Part shown: one piece after another, positions 23,901 to 34,248 of the stretch
How positions within the stretch are numbered: position 1 is the stretch's first letter
How the letters are laid out: the number at the start of each line of letters is the position of its first letter
Assembly: GCA_950295325.1 (NCBI GenBank)
Contig: OX485804.1
Span: 31,742,001-31,806,000 of the forward strand
Source of the DNA: Polytrichum commune
Lineage: Eukaryota > Streptophyta > Polytrichopsida > Polytrichales > Polytrichaceae
Length of the DNA stretch: 64,000 nt
Direction: 5' to 3'
Program-made: the position numbers and the translations under genes
Notes under the pieces: generated by a model
Seen by the model: only the letters and a program-made list of their open reading frames with translations
The model's database searches: none
What the model was told of the DNA's origin: nothing

Positions 23901-25565
23901 ATGGCTATGGTGAACTAGATAGCATTGGTTATTTCCTTAAGGTTGCAAATGAATTCCATGTAATGGGTTCATATTACGTCTACTTCAAACCAATTCACCT
24001 AAAGTCCATAGATAGCATATTGGGGTCTTTGCTGATTCATGTTTAGATCAATATATCAATGGAAGTCTACTCGTTGACACTCTTTTATGGGTACATTTGC
24101 CTTACAAATGTCTGACGCAATGATGTGACTTTATTGTCCACATGTGCATGAAAAATAGTGAACCACTGAGATGAAGTAGTTCGGATCTACTAATTCAGGA
24201 ACTGCGCCTGCATCCCTGTTATGTACTTCTAGGTTGCACTTCATCCAAAATGTTATCCTACCTCCGAGGATGCACCAATATAATTTCTGCATCTCAATTC
24301 TGTTGACATTAATGTCTATTGAGCAAGTGCGATGAACTGTGTAGGGTATTGAACTATGTAGGATCAGCATGACTCTGAAATCTTAAACATTGTATACTAA
24401 TTCCCAGACTATGCAAATTTAGCTATACCTGCTGAATGAATGGTGTCCCTCGCAAGCGAGAAGTCATAGACAGCAACGAGAAGTTAATTGCCTAATAAAT
24501 TGGACCATTTCGTGTGCAGATATGCATGGACATATTTTCTAGGGCCGAGCAGGGACACGCGCTGCACTTGCGGCCACCCAAAAACGGCCGCCTGACATCC
24601 CAGACACGCACGGAGTTAATGTTTGTGGGGTGGTTTATGTTCATGTTGATGCAACACGGAGTGCGTGTGAGCAGGCCGTTTATCAAAGCTACAATGGCGT
24701 TTGCGTGTGGCAGCAACCCTGCGAGCCCAGATGACCCGACGCTGAGCTCATGGGATGCGGATTTCATTGCGTACAAGCCGGCAGTAGATAGTGCATTTAA
24801 GTTACTCATGGTAGGTGACATAGATTCACAGCGAAGTGCCTGCGCGTCGGTGACAGTGCAGGACTGCCCCGATTTGGCATGGGCCATTATGGACTTGGAG
24901 CCCGGGCCTGGATTTGTGGAGGCCGTAGAGGCATTGAGGAAGCGTAATGTGTATAAATGGTTGTTCCAGGACTGTGCAGTGGCAGGTGAGGCTTTGCACA
25001 CAGGATTCACGTTGTGCATCGACAACATTGTGGAGACGCAGGACCTGCCACTTCTCCAGAAGAAGAGGATCTTGTTGACTAAAGAAAAATTCCGGGCCTC
25101 TCCACAATTCTTTGAGCCCGTGTTTGGTGCGGATATGGGGTTGAATGTGGAAGACTTCTTGGGCACTTGCACGTACGTCGACATAAAGAAGGCCATGCAA
25201 GTAAGTATATTCGCAACACAAAGCTTTTTTTCTCATTTGATTATCTTGTATTAATTACACGCGGAAGGACCCCATGCTGACACATCCCGAATTGTCTCCT
25301 TGAAATGCAGTCACGATTTGAGGCATGCGTGCGAGGCTTACCCATGGTCGAGCTCCAGAACCTCCTCTTTTTCATCACCGACTCTCGGTACTTCACTTAT
25401 GCGGCGATACGCATTGTTGGAAAGCCCAATTGGTCACAAGAGAAGTTGCCCACATCCGCGACATGTTTCAACACTCTATACATGCCTCTCTACGAGAATG
25501 AGGCACTGATGGCGTGGAAGTTGAGCATGGCGACGGCAAACTGCGAGGGGTACGGGCTCATCTGA
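20962..25565 (+). CDS. Six-exon gene with C-terminal HECT ubiquitin-ligase domain
   Basis: Proposed exons: 20962-21597, 21716-22555, 22737-23339, 23480-23683, 24520-25200, 25311-25565, giving 1,072 residues, all introns in phase 0. Exon 1 is proline/arginine-rich, exon 2 Ser-rich after about residue 300, and neither has a family I know. The HECT domain spans about 720-1072: VDCGGPTKRM (about 739-748) matches the conserved D-x-GGPT start, ELMFVGWFMFMLMQHGVRV follows the N-lobe, and LPTSATCFNTLYMPLY carries the thioester cysteine (about C1040; codon 25464-25466). The protein ends GYGLI, with an aromatic four residues from the end as in active HECT ligases. Known HECT enzymes accept ubiquitin on that cysteine and pass it to a substrate. 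It is far from the plant UPL classes and more like HECT proteins seen amid animal repeats. The exon 4 acceptor at 23479 is weak (the better-looking one at 23442 breaks the frame), so exon 4 may be wrong or damaged. Confidence 0.75.
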
Positions 25566-27638
25566 TTCACTCTATTATGTCGATTCGTAATACATGTAGA
25601 GCAAAGGAGAGTGTCTTATGATCGAGGTATGTTTTGGATTAGAAGTTATGTCTCCAAATGAGGACTGTGGAATGTTTATTGGAAAGCAGTGGGTTTATTT
25701 TTTTTAAACTTTCGAATAGATGTTGGGTGAGGATTGGCATGGGCTTCTTTTATAGCAATGTAGGCCAAGTGTCATTATGTAAAATGCAAATATCAAATCT
25801 TTTCCTAATAGGCCAAAACGCTCAAAATTTTCATCCAGTCCAATCCTGGAAGTATATTCACAGTCCACTCGCATTCTGTCTTCGACTTGTGTGTTCAAGA
25901 TACGTGTTGGAAGGTTGTTCGTGTGCTTAGCTCCCTGAGGCTGTGTCAAAGCGCACATCTCTTCGAACTGTCCATAGTAATTTGGGCTAAATTCCTTCTT
26001 ACCCAAATGTAAATACCTGAATACCGAAAAAATTTGCAGGACAAAGAGGATGAAGTTTTGCACTGCAGAAAGTCACATAAAGAGTTCCTTCACGTGACTT
26101 GTAACCTTGTGAATGATAGGTTTGCTAGAGGATGAGGATGAAATCAATGAGGTTTCTTCTGGTAACTCATGTTTGTACTTTGCGCATTGAGTTTGTAATC
26201 GTGCACTCTTTTTCTGCATACCTGGGTCCTGGAGTCCACCAGGATACAAACGGCCCAGTTGCACTCAGTTCCCCCATCCCTGTATTGGACACTACACACT
26301 ACAAAGGGTGACAGATGAGCACATTGTTTCTTGCAGATGCTGATCCTCTTGCTTTTGTGTGAAGTTACATTGAGCTGGCTCAGAGACAATTCTGTATGCA
26401 AACATATCAAATGTAAGGAAGTACTGAAAAAACACATGACCTTGTTATTTGATGACCTGTGAACTCTACTTGACCTAGTAGACCTTATTGAATCGAGGGC
26501 ACACTTTCAGCCTGAGGTGTACAATGATGATACACCTGGTTCTTGATTTCTTCACTGTTGTCGCCTATCATTTAAGAATATTTCTACCTTCATATGTGCA
26601 GATAAAATTGAGGCCACTTACATGTCAACTTACTACCCCATGATTAAGCACAAGAATCATGTTTAGAAAATAGGCAGAGGAAAAGAGTGCAAAGCGTCCA
26701 ATGTTCTCCTCAGATGCCAAAGCCCAACCTCCAATCAGTGAGCATTGAACCAGTTTATGAAGTACAAAAGCCAGCTTCTAAAGACCATTGCATGACAGCT
26801 CCATTACTCTGGCTCATACAAGACATAAAAGACATTAAACATGTCTACAACAATCATCATTGCTTGAATCAAATTTGTAACACAAATTGGACCTAAACGT
26901 CACAACACCTTATTGGACCCACAAGAACAATGTGTTAGATACATATATGACACTCTTAAACGACAAGTGCAGTTGGCAATGCCAAGAACCATCATTTCAT
27001 TTTACAAAACAATATTAACTGTACATTGTACACCCATATTCAGTACACAAGGGAGCATGTACACAGAAAGGTTATAAATATTTAAGTCTCTCGCTACTAT
27101 CATTGGATAAGTGTCCGGCATCCTCCAGTATGAGACTGCAAGATCTACTAATCGTTGTCTATGATCCTATTGCAACCATCATTAAGTCCTGTTATGGACA
27201 AACCATAAATTTCTGAGCACCAACTGCTTCTGAAGGCCTGCCAGAGTCGAGCACTACATGTCAGCACCATAACCGTTATGGAAGCTACATGTCCTTCTCC
27301 AAAGAAAAGGTGTGAATCAACCAGCACAGACAGCAACTCAAATGTATGGTAGATTGAGAGGAAAAGTAAATACCTGAATACCAGGCACTTCAGCAAATTA
27401 GCCATTTCTGCAAGCTGTCCTCTGTCTCAGCATCACATGCTAAAAATTTACTCTGCACACAAGGCCACCAGTAAACAACTAAGGCCCCAATCACAATGGA
27501 AATATTGAAATTAGAATGTGTAAATAACACACAATTGAAGGTATTCCCATGTTTTGTGACACTTACCAATTGCTGAAAGTGAAAAGAACATACGACTTCA
27601 CCAGCCAAGTCCTTCCATGTTGAGCAGCCTCTGATTGA
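25566..27638. other. Intergenic between HECT-like gene and VPS8 tail
   Basis: The two genes converge here. The right part (about 27100-27638) probably includes the 3' untranslated region of the minus-strand VPS8 transcript. I see no frame with recognisable motifs and no clear repeat. Confidence 0.4.
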
Positions 27639-29507
27639 TCACCTTCGTGCAACAACTGAAGTCCTCTGTGTAGGCCTACTTCGTGAAGTGCTACTGCTGT
27701 TGGTAATAGGAGCACTACGAGGGCGATGTTTTCGAGGTGGTGCCAGATGAAGCTCCAGTGATGGTCCAAGAACTGAGAGACTCTCACCATCCTGCAGCTG
27801 CTTCAGCACTTCCAGCTGAAAAATAACAAGAAACACAAGATTGAGAATTACAGGATACTCTCCAAAGTAAGATACTTCATTTCAATTCAAAATAACACTC
27901 TCTGAAGGTCTACCCAGATACGAAGACAGCCTTGATTGAGATGACTTGAATCAACCCACTTGATAGTTGGCCGCTTAAAATTGCAAAATCAAACATACTC
28001 GCAATCACATGGAATGGAAACATTCATCTGAAGATCACCCATACCCGAGAGACTGTCACAGAGCTGTAATAACTTGTGTTTGCTGTGCCTCGCAAATATG
28101 TCGCAAGTTTGGATTGCCCTGGAGCATCATTTCCTACTTCTGTTTCAGACCCTCTGCCTTTGCTAATAGCCTTCTTTGCAAGGGAGGAAAATGAACTTGA
28201 TTTCACCTTCAGTGAGCAGATAGGGCAGCCAGACTCTTCTCTAGAGGGTCCATTACCATCTATACAGGTGATGTGTGCAGCATGCCCACAGTGAAAAATG
28301 CTGAAACCATATGAAGCAACAATGGCAGTCCCTGTGTCTTTGTAACCTGCTTTTCCTTTGGGCAGATTGTGAGAATTAGATCCCAAGGCAGCGCTTGTAT
28401 GACCTTTATTGGTGTCATCATCAAGTCCAAGTCCGCAGATACAGCAGGTGTAAGCCAGAGCAGCATAGCTGTGTGTACAGCCCCTCCGAAGAGAGGTGAT
28501 ATTGTAGAACGTGTCCTCCTCAATTATCCGTTTTGCAGTCCCCTGCACCGCCCACAAAATTATAAGATGATTCACCTAAATTGACACTCTATGATAGGCA
28601 AGGCAATTAAGGATGGCATTATCAGGTAAAAGGTACAAAAAATGCGGTTGAATAGAATACCAGTATGGTACGCTCGTATCCATAAACACTGAGCATATTA
28701 AGGATTGTTGGTCTGAAATCCCCAAATGGATGGGTACCATGATCTGCCAAAATTTTGTCCATGATATAATGCAGAGGCACATAACCCATCATGCCATCTA
28801 TAATGTTCTCCATAATCAGCACAAAAACCTTCTTCAAAATTGCACCTGCAGCAAAAATGTCCAGATGGAAATTGTCCAATGAGTTACATAAGCATTGCAA
28901 TCTCAAATTGCAGATGATACTTGATCACGTGATCGCATAGCCCAATACAGAGTACATGCAAGTTCTTTGCCTGGCACCCACAACTTGCAACATTACCAGC
29001 AAAAATGCTGTCAAGATCTAATACCGAATTGCTGTGTGAAAGAAAAAGCACCTTTGGCATCCCTACTAGCCACCTTCCCCTGAGCTATTGATTTCTTTCT
29101 AGTAGCTCTCCTCCGTCCAGCATGTTTTGAACCTTGCCTCCTGTGACTTATGGAATCATACACATCCCCATGCTTGGTGTCTGCTTTCATAGACCGACCT
29201 GAAGGCTCCACAACCCTGTAGAAGAAGTGAGGATAGAGGGGAGCACAGGTCAGACTTATATCACTAGCACTGAGTTGATCGAGATGAACATCCCAAGAAT
29301 GAGGATAAGTTCATCTGCAAATTAAGACTTTCCAGAACGACCTCTTCAATTATACTTGGAACAGATTAGTAATCAGTAACAAGTCAAAATCCCACACCAG
29401 TCAAGAAGGCGAAACCACAGGGATATAGACTCCTGTGGTTCAAGTCGTTGAGTGTTACGTTGACATAGGGCCACACCCACTGCAACAGCCAATTTGACAG
29501 CAGCTAC
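27639..29507 (-). CDS. VPS8: VPS8 C-terminal portion, including RING domain (5' part missing)
   Basis: VPS8 is the CORVET tethering subunit that acts with Rab5-type GTPases at endosomes before fusion to the vacuole. Five exons join in phase: 29507-29398 (VALCQRNTQRLEPQESISLWF, here cut after 20 residues in plant homologs), 29215-29052, 28845-28661, 28542-28045 and 27815-27639. Diagnostic segments are GYVPLHYIMDKILADHG, FGDFRPTILNMLSVYGYER, EEDTFYN and a RING finger with CCICGLGL, FHCGHAAH and GCPIC. The last exon reads LELHLAPPRKHRPRS and ends at TGA. This is about 411 residues; plant VPS8 is roughly 1,900, so the N-terminal beta-propeller and most of the helical region are not in this window. 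Upstream, where they should be, lies a CofD-like gene start. No stop or frameshift was seen in these exons. Confidence 0.85.
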
Positions 29508-29716
29508 CTGCACATGGCATGCTTTCAAAAATAAATAAAACAGTAGACATCTCCTTGATTACCGATCTTCCTATAAGCAATACTTCAATAGCGGCTGTAA
29601 GAAATTTCAAATTTATGTTTGAAGCAGACACAGAACACAAAAACTTATAAAGACCCGTTCAGGTCCATAACAGATCTTTAGGAATAGTACTTCTACTTTC
29701 AGATAGCCTTGTAATC

Positions 29717-30043
29717 TTAGCAAGTACTGTTCAAAATAAGCATTAAGATCCAATTTGTAAAGTCCAAGGTACAAACCTCAGGGATATTCATGAACCACGC
29801 ATCATCTTTCAAGGGATCTTGTGCTACACTGTTTGCAAAGGTGGAGACAGAAAGCTCCAATGCTTGTTGACATTTGTGGGATGCTCCTATGATTGTGGGA
29901 TGAATCTGCAGGAAGTTCTCGGTCTCTGCTAAACCGATCAAGACCATCATCCATGAGACTGAAGCTTGTTAGAGTTGCTGTTAAATGATTCCCATTCAAT
30001 TCAACAGCAATTGGTTGCCCTTCAAAATTTACCACCACTTCAT
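29717..30043 (-). other. Possible additional exons upstream of the VPS8 tail
   Basis: Two candidate exons on the minus strand. One (30043 downwards) follows a GGCAG acceptor and reads DEVVVNFEGQPIAVELNGN. A second (about 29911-29777) follows CCTGCAG and ends at CCTGAG/GTTTGT, including SVAQDPLKDDAWFMNIPE; its end is phase 0, matching the first recognised VPS8 exon. I do not recognise either as VPS8 or CofD-like sequence, and they compete for the same DNA in different frames. They may be lineage-specific VPS8 exons or noise. Confidence 0.3.
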
Positions 30044-30525
30044 CTGCCTACCCCTGTTTAGCTAGGTTGAAAGACCAGTAAAAAGGAGATTCAAACCCCA
30101 CTGCAATGTGCAATGCAGTCTGGGGTCTCAGATCTCGAATCTCAAATATCCAAGGCTTCAAGAATAAGTTGAATCTTCTCTCACACAAATGCTGAATTAC
30201 TCTGCATCTACTGGGATGTGAATTTCATTTAGAGTGAGGGACAGTATCCAACATGCAATTCATCATTTTGCAATCTTGTGTTTCACCACTTCATCTGCCT
30301 GGCCCTATTATAGCTAGGCTCAAAAAGGGGCAAGAAAAAGTTACAAACCCACTATGTAGTCTGGGGTCTCATAAATCTAAAACCTGAATTGCTTCTAAGA
30401 ATATCCATCCAAGGCTTCAAGGTTGAGATAAATCCTCCTTTCCACGCACAAATTGCTGAAATTCTCTGCTGAAATGCAAAATTTGGGAAGTGATAAATTT
30501 AATTTAGGGTTGAGGAGAGTGATCA
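30037..30525. repeat. About 250-bp tandem duplication within an intron
   Basis: Two units, about 30037-30250 and 30287-30525, share ACTTCATCTGCCT, AGCTAGG, GTCTGGGGTCTCA and CCAAGGCTTCAAG in order. They lie between the CofD-like exon 2 and the possible downstream exons. The duplication copies the acceptor-like sequence GGCAG/ATGAAGTGGTG (minus strand) that would define the exon at 30043. Confidence 0.65.
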
Positions 30526-30526
30526 C

Positions 30527-30827
30527 CCAGAACACGCACGATCTCTGCAGTGCTTCCACCATCATCCGACACAGGAAGAACATGCGCCACGCGTGTGGTC
30601 AGCTTCTTCAGTTCCTCCACCACACCGTTGAACGCCGTCCCACCTGCATTGAATTCAAACCGAAACACCAAGCAAGCAGCCAGACGTCAAAACCTCTCCT
30701 AAAAAAATTCCATGTTGCAATTCCAATGCAGTCTCCCGAGATCCGCTCAAAAACCCCCCAAATTCCTCTCACCTGGTAACACTAGGATGGAGGAGCCATG
30801 AGTGTCCATTGACATGGAAACCGCCAT
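30527..30827 (-). pseudogene. First two exons of a CofD/UPF0052-like gene (truncated)
   Basis: Exon 1 (30827-30773) starts at ATG and reads MAVSMSMDTHGSSILVLP. Exon 2 (30643-30527) reads GGTAFNGVVEELKKLTTRVA then HVLPVSDDGGSTAEIVRVLG. This is the highly conserved N-terminal nucleotide-binding segment of the plant protein related to CofD (2-phospho-L-lactate transferase) and the bacterial gluconeogenesis factor family; the enzymatic role in plants is not settled. Splice sites are canonical (CCAG/GTGAGA and TGCAG/GTGGG) and phase agrees. The next conserved block, which in homologs begins GPAVGDIRSRCLRLSD, is not present in the following 3 kb; VPS8 exons are found instead. So this is a gene start without its body: a truncated copy, or the 5' part of a chimeric transcript. 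Confidence 0.8.
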
Positions 30828-30949
30828 CCTCACGGAGCAAGCAAAACACATCTGAAACACTCCCAAAATCCACATTGGCCATCCGAAGCATTCAAACCAA
30901 TCCAATCCCACCACCCGTTCTTAACTGCTAACCTCGCCGAGGGGTTCAA

Positions 30950-31260
30950 GCACCAAATGACCCGTTAGCTCTCCCTCGCTTTTTTTTCACCGGGCAGGCC
31001 CATGAAGCCCGTCCGGCACGGCAACCTGCAGTGGCCGGTCTGTCATCTGTGGCACACCTGCAGTAGCCAGTTTCCTGCCCGTCAACACGTACGCCGTACT
31101 TTTTCCAGGCTACAGCAGCCACCGCGAGGCTGCAACCGCGAGGGCGGTACTGCAACCACCAGCGCGAGGCTGCAACCGCGAGGGCGACGGTGCGGCCGCG
31201 ATCACCACGGCGCCGCGGCGACGGTAGCGGCTACGAAGGCGAGCCCGCTGTGCATATTGT
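30950..31260. other. GC-rich block upstream of the CofD-like start
   Basis: A 300-bp GC-rich patch in an otherwise AT-rich setting, 120-430 bp upstream of the minus-strand ATG at 30827. It contains a duplicated GCGAGGCTGCAACCGCGAGG (near 31124 and 31161) and many CG dinucleotides. This is consistent with a promoter/5' untranslated region of the CofD-like gene. I see no specific binding site. Confidence 0.4.
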
Positions 31261-31870
31261 ATTCCATATCCCCTTGCTTGAAAGGGGTCGGAGTTTCTAT
31301 CTCTGAGCTAATAAAATCAAGCTTCCACCCATATTCGACTCTGTAAACTTGAAAGGAAATGACCAGATGAAAAAAATTAAAAATCTGATTTCATCCATGG
31401 CAGATAGCTTAGCTATGGATTCTGAGTCATTGTTTGCATGTGATGAATGAGAGATCACGACAGAGAGAGCCGCCTTTAATCGGCATGAGGATTGTGTATC
31501 CAGGTGACTGGAATAACTTATCATCCAGCTCTCCCCCTAAGTCATCCACCTGATTGCCTACCAGTTTAACAGACCCTACTTTTCCCACTCTAGAAAGTCC
31601 ATCCATTCCTATATTTCTCATCCACAGTGATCCTCATGGAGATGAAAAATCACAAGGAGCTTCATTCAGTGACATTTGGCATGGATACTCGGTTGCTCAC
31701 ATGAATTCAGTTTCTGCTCACACAAACATTCATCCAATTTATCCCTCACTGGCCTATACATCCTGCTCAGATATGAGTGTTGTTTTTAGCAATTCTTTTC
31801 TTCGGAGATGTTCCTATTGAGGTTTCCTATCATCTTTCACAGCTTGATTGGAAAATCTCATGAATACCTA

Positions 31871-31945
31871 CACTAAATATGATATTTAGTCATATGGTAT
31901 TTTATGTCACTATGATAACTTTTCAAATGTCACTTTGATGGCATG
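31871..31945. mobile_element. MITE family B, 5' fragment
   Basis: CACTAAATATGATATTTAGT followed by CATATGGTATTTTATGTCAC matches the first 75 bp of the family whose best copy is at 48715-49084. The match stops near 31945, so this is a truncated copy. Confidence 0.65.
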
Positions 31946-32049
31946 TTATGCTTCTTGTTGTTGTACGAATTGTATTGAAAATGTTGTTTTTATTTTATTG
32001 CACATCTCAAAAAATGTCTTAACCCTTTGGCATTTAAGGGTTAATATTG

Positions 32050-34225
32050 GAGACCCAATGTTATCATCCTCATTCAATGGCTCATCCAAAGGGTCTGAGT
32101 GTGTCCAAATATCCTTCAAACTGCTAAAGTTTTCATTCACATTCAATTCTCATCCAATGATCTAGGATATGGTCAAAGTAACATGTTGTGATCTTCTAGA
32201 AGAAACAATCCCATCCACATTCATTGTGTCATGTGGAGGGCTCAATGTGTGGTTGGGTAACAACCTAAGTTCCTCAAAAGGAAATCATCTCATCGACATT
32301 CAATATTTTCATCAAGAAGACTCATGCCCAGTTGGGTAGCAACCAAAGATCCTCTAAAATGGATGTTCTCATCTGCATGCAACGTCTCATCCAAAGGGCT
32401 TGGGTGTAGCCATGTAGATGCTTGGAATCTTCTGAAAATCAATTATTGTCCACATTCAATACATGATCTAAGGGACTCATGTGTAACAATGTAGGAGCCC
32501 GAAATCTTCTAAACAAAATGTTCTCATCCATATGTGGTGTCTCATCTAAAAGACGGGTCATCATGGTATCAACCTGAGATCCTTTAAAATTTTGATCTTA
32601 TCCACATTCACTATCTCATCTAGAGGGCCCAAGTAATGGTCGGATAGTGGTTTGAGACCTTCAAAAGGAAACCATCTCATCCACATTCAATGTTTTATCT
32701 ACTAGAGGAATCAAGGGGGGAATCATGCCTGACTAGGTAGCAATCGGAGGTCCTCTAAAATAAATAATTTTATCCACATCCAAAGCCTCTTCAAGGGACC
32801 TGGTGGCCAAATAGTTGCCCACATTCCTCTTAAAAAATATCCCTCGTCCACAATCTATGTTTCATCTATAGGACCGGGCCGCAATTGGATAGTTGTTCGA
32901 GATTCTCTTCAATAAAATGTTCCCATCCCACATTCGATGTTTCATCCAAGGGGCTTGGGCACATGTAGCCATGTAGCAACGCGAAATCCTCTAAAGAAAA
33001 TATTCTCATCCACATTCAAAGTCTCATCCAAAGGACCCGTGGCACGTATGTGTATCACCTTAAGATTTTCTAAAACATAATATTATCATCCAGGTTTGGT
33101 GTCTCATTCAAAGGACCTAGACATGTCCGGATATCACCCTAAAATCCTCTAAAGCAAATGTTCTCATTCACATTCAATGTCTCATGCCTTGTTTACACAA
33201 ACACTTTGAAGTTGCCATATTAATAAGACAAGCTTTGTTGTGCTAATAGGACGAGAGAGAAGCTCGGTAGGACGAGAGAAGAAACACTTTACTTTGCCAC
33301 TACATTCAAGTTGTCATCCATCTTGACAATGGCAATTTCAAGTGCCATTGTGATAGTAGTACGGCAAATGCAATGTCATACGATTGGCTCTCATCACTTT
33401 TGCATATCTTTCAATCCTCTACAATGAGAAATTTAAAAAGAACTCACATAAAAGGAAAAACCTTGATTGGTTTGCTTGAAGGCTTCGTTCATAGCTTTCA
33501 GACAGATTTGGGTATCACCCTAATGCCCCCTCCGCACCTGACTTTACCAAATAACCAAAGTCTTTCCTGAAAACCAGGTAAAGCACCCTCGGTTATAGCG
33601 GAGGCATCCGGCTATCCCAATGCACCTATAAGAACTTGCTCTGGAGATTTTGAGTAGGTTTTAGTTAAGTAGCTTTCACATATGTTCATTGTTTTATCTA
33701 CCAAGCAATGAATGAGGAATAGTTCTTGTCCCATCCCCAAATGCCTTTCCACTCATCTATCTTACCATCAGTTTTTGTTAATGAAGCTCCTCGTGCCCTC
33801 ATAGCTAAGACTAAAAGCAACCAATCACAAGGGCGGGAGGCGACGCTTTTAAAGGTCCTACATTATTGCCTCATGTCTAAGTACAGATGGGAAGGTCAGT
33901 GCGTGAGGCTTAAAACCTCCACTCTCAAACCATGCCACATCATTTGCCCACTAGGTTCGGCACTAGATAATGTGGATGGTGTGAAGGCCGTGTTTTTAGA
34001 ACCAACTTTCAGGCTTACCTAAAGTCAGGTGGGGAGGGGGCATAAGATCCTGTGAATCAAATATTCTCATCAACATTCTCATCCACACTTAATGTGCCAT
34101 CCAGATCTTCCGGATATATCGGGTATCACTCTAAGATCCTCTGAAGCAGATGTTGTCAGCCACATTCATCAGTATGTCATCTAGAGATCCCGGGTATGGC
34201 CGGGTATGATTCCTGGATCCTCTAG
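32050..34225. repeat. Degenerate minisatellite, about 75-82 bp units, interrupted
   Basis: At least 15 diverged units run from about 32050 to 33190, and further units flank a MITE at 33500-33523 and 34043-34225. Each unit follows the pattern CATCCACATTCAATGTCTCATCC, (A)GGG(C/A)CT..G, (GG)GTATCACCCTAAGATCCTCTAAA.CAAATGTTCT (written here in pieces). Unit starts fall near 32072, 32132, 32212, 32290, 32367, 32449, 32527, 32600, 32680, 32770, 32847, 32925, 33008, 33087 and 33167. It ends about 25 bp before the UGLYAH start codon. A non-matching insert occupies about 33190-33500. Confidence 0.8.
33524..34042. mobile_element. MITE family A (Harbinger-like), copy 1, with TAA duplication
   Basis: 519 bp with 22-24 bp terminal inverted repeats: 5' TGCCCCCTCCGCACCTGACT and 3' end whose reverse complement is TGCCCCCTCCCCACCTGACT. 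The flanks are TAA (33521-33523) and TAA (34043-34045). Three-base TWA target duplications are typical of PIF/Harbinger elements. It sits inside a minisatellite unit: joining the flanks restores the CACCCTAAGATCC seen in other units. No transposase is encoded. Confidence 0.9.
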
Positions 34226-34248
34226 AGGAGAAGGAAGGGAGGCCAGCG

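Noticed and set aside
32050-34225. CRISPR-like array (regular repeats)
   Set aside because: The repeats are contiguous degenerate units without unique spacers, in a eukaryotic setting. It is a minisatellite.
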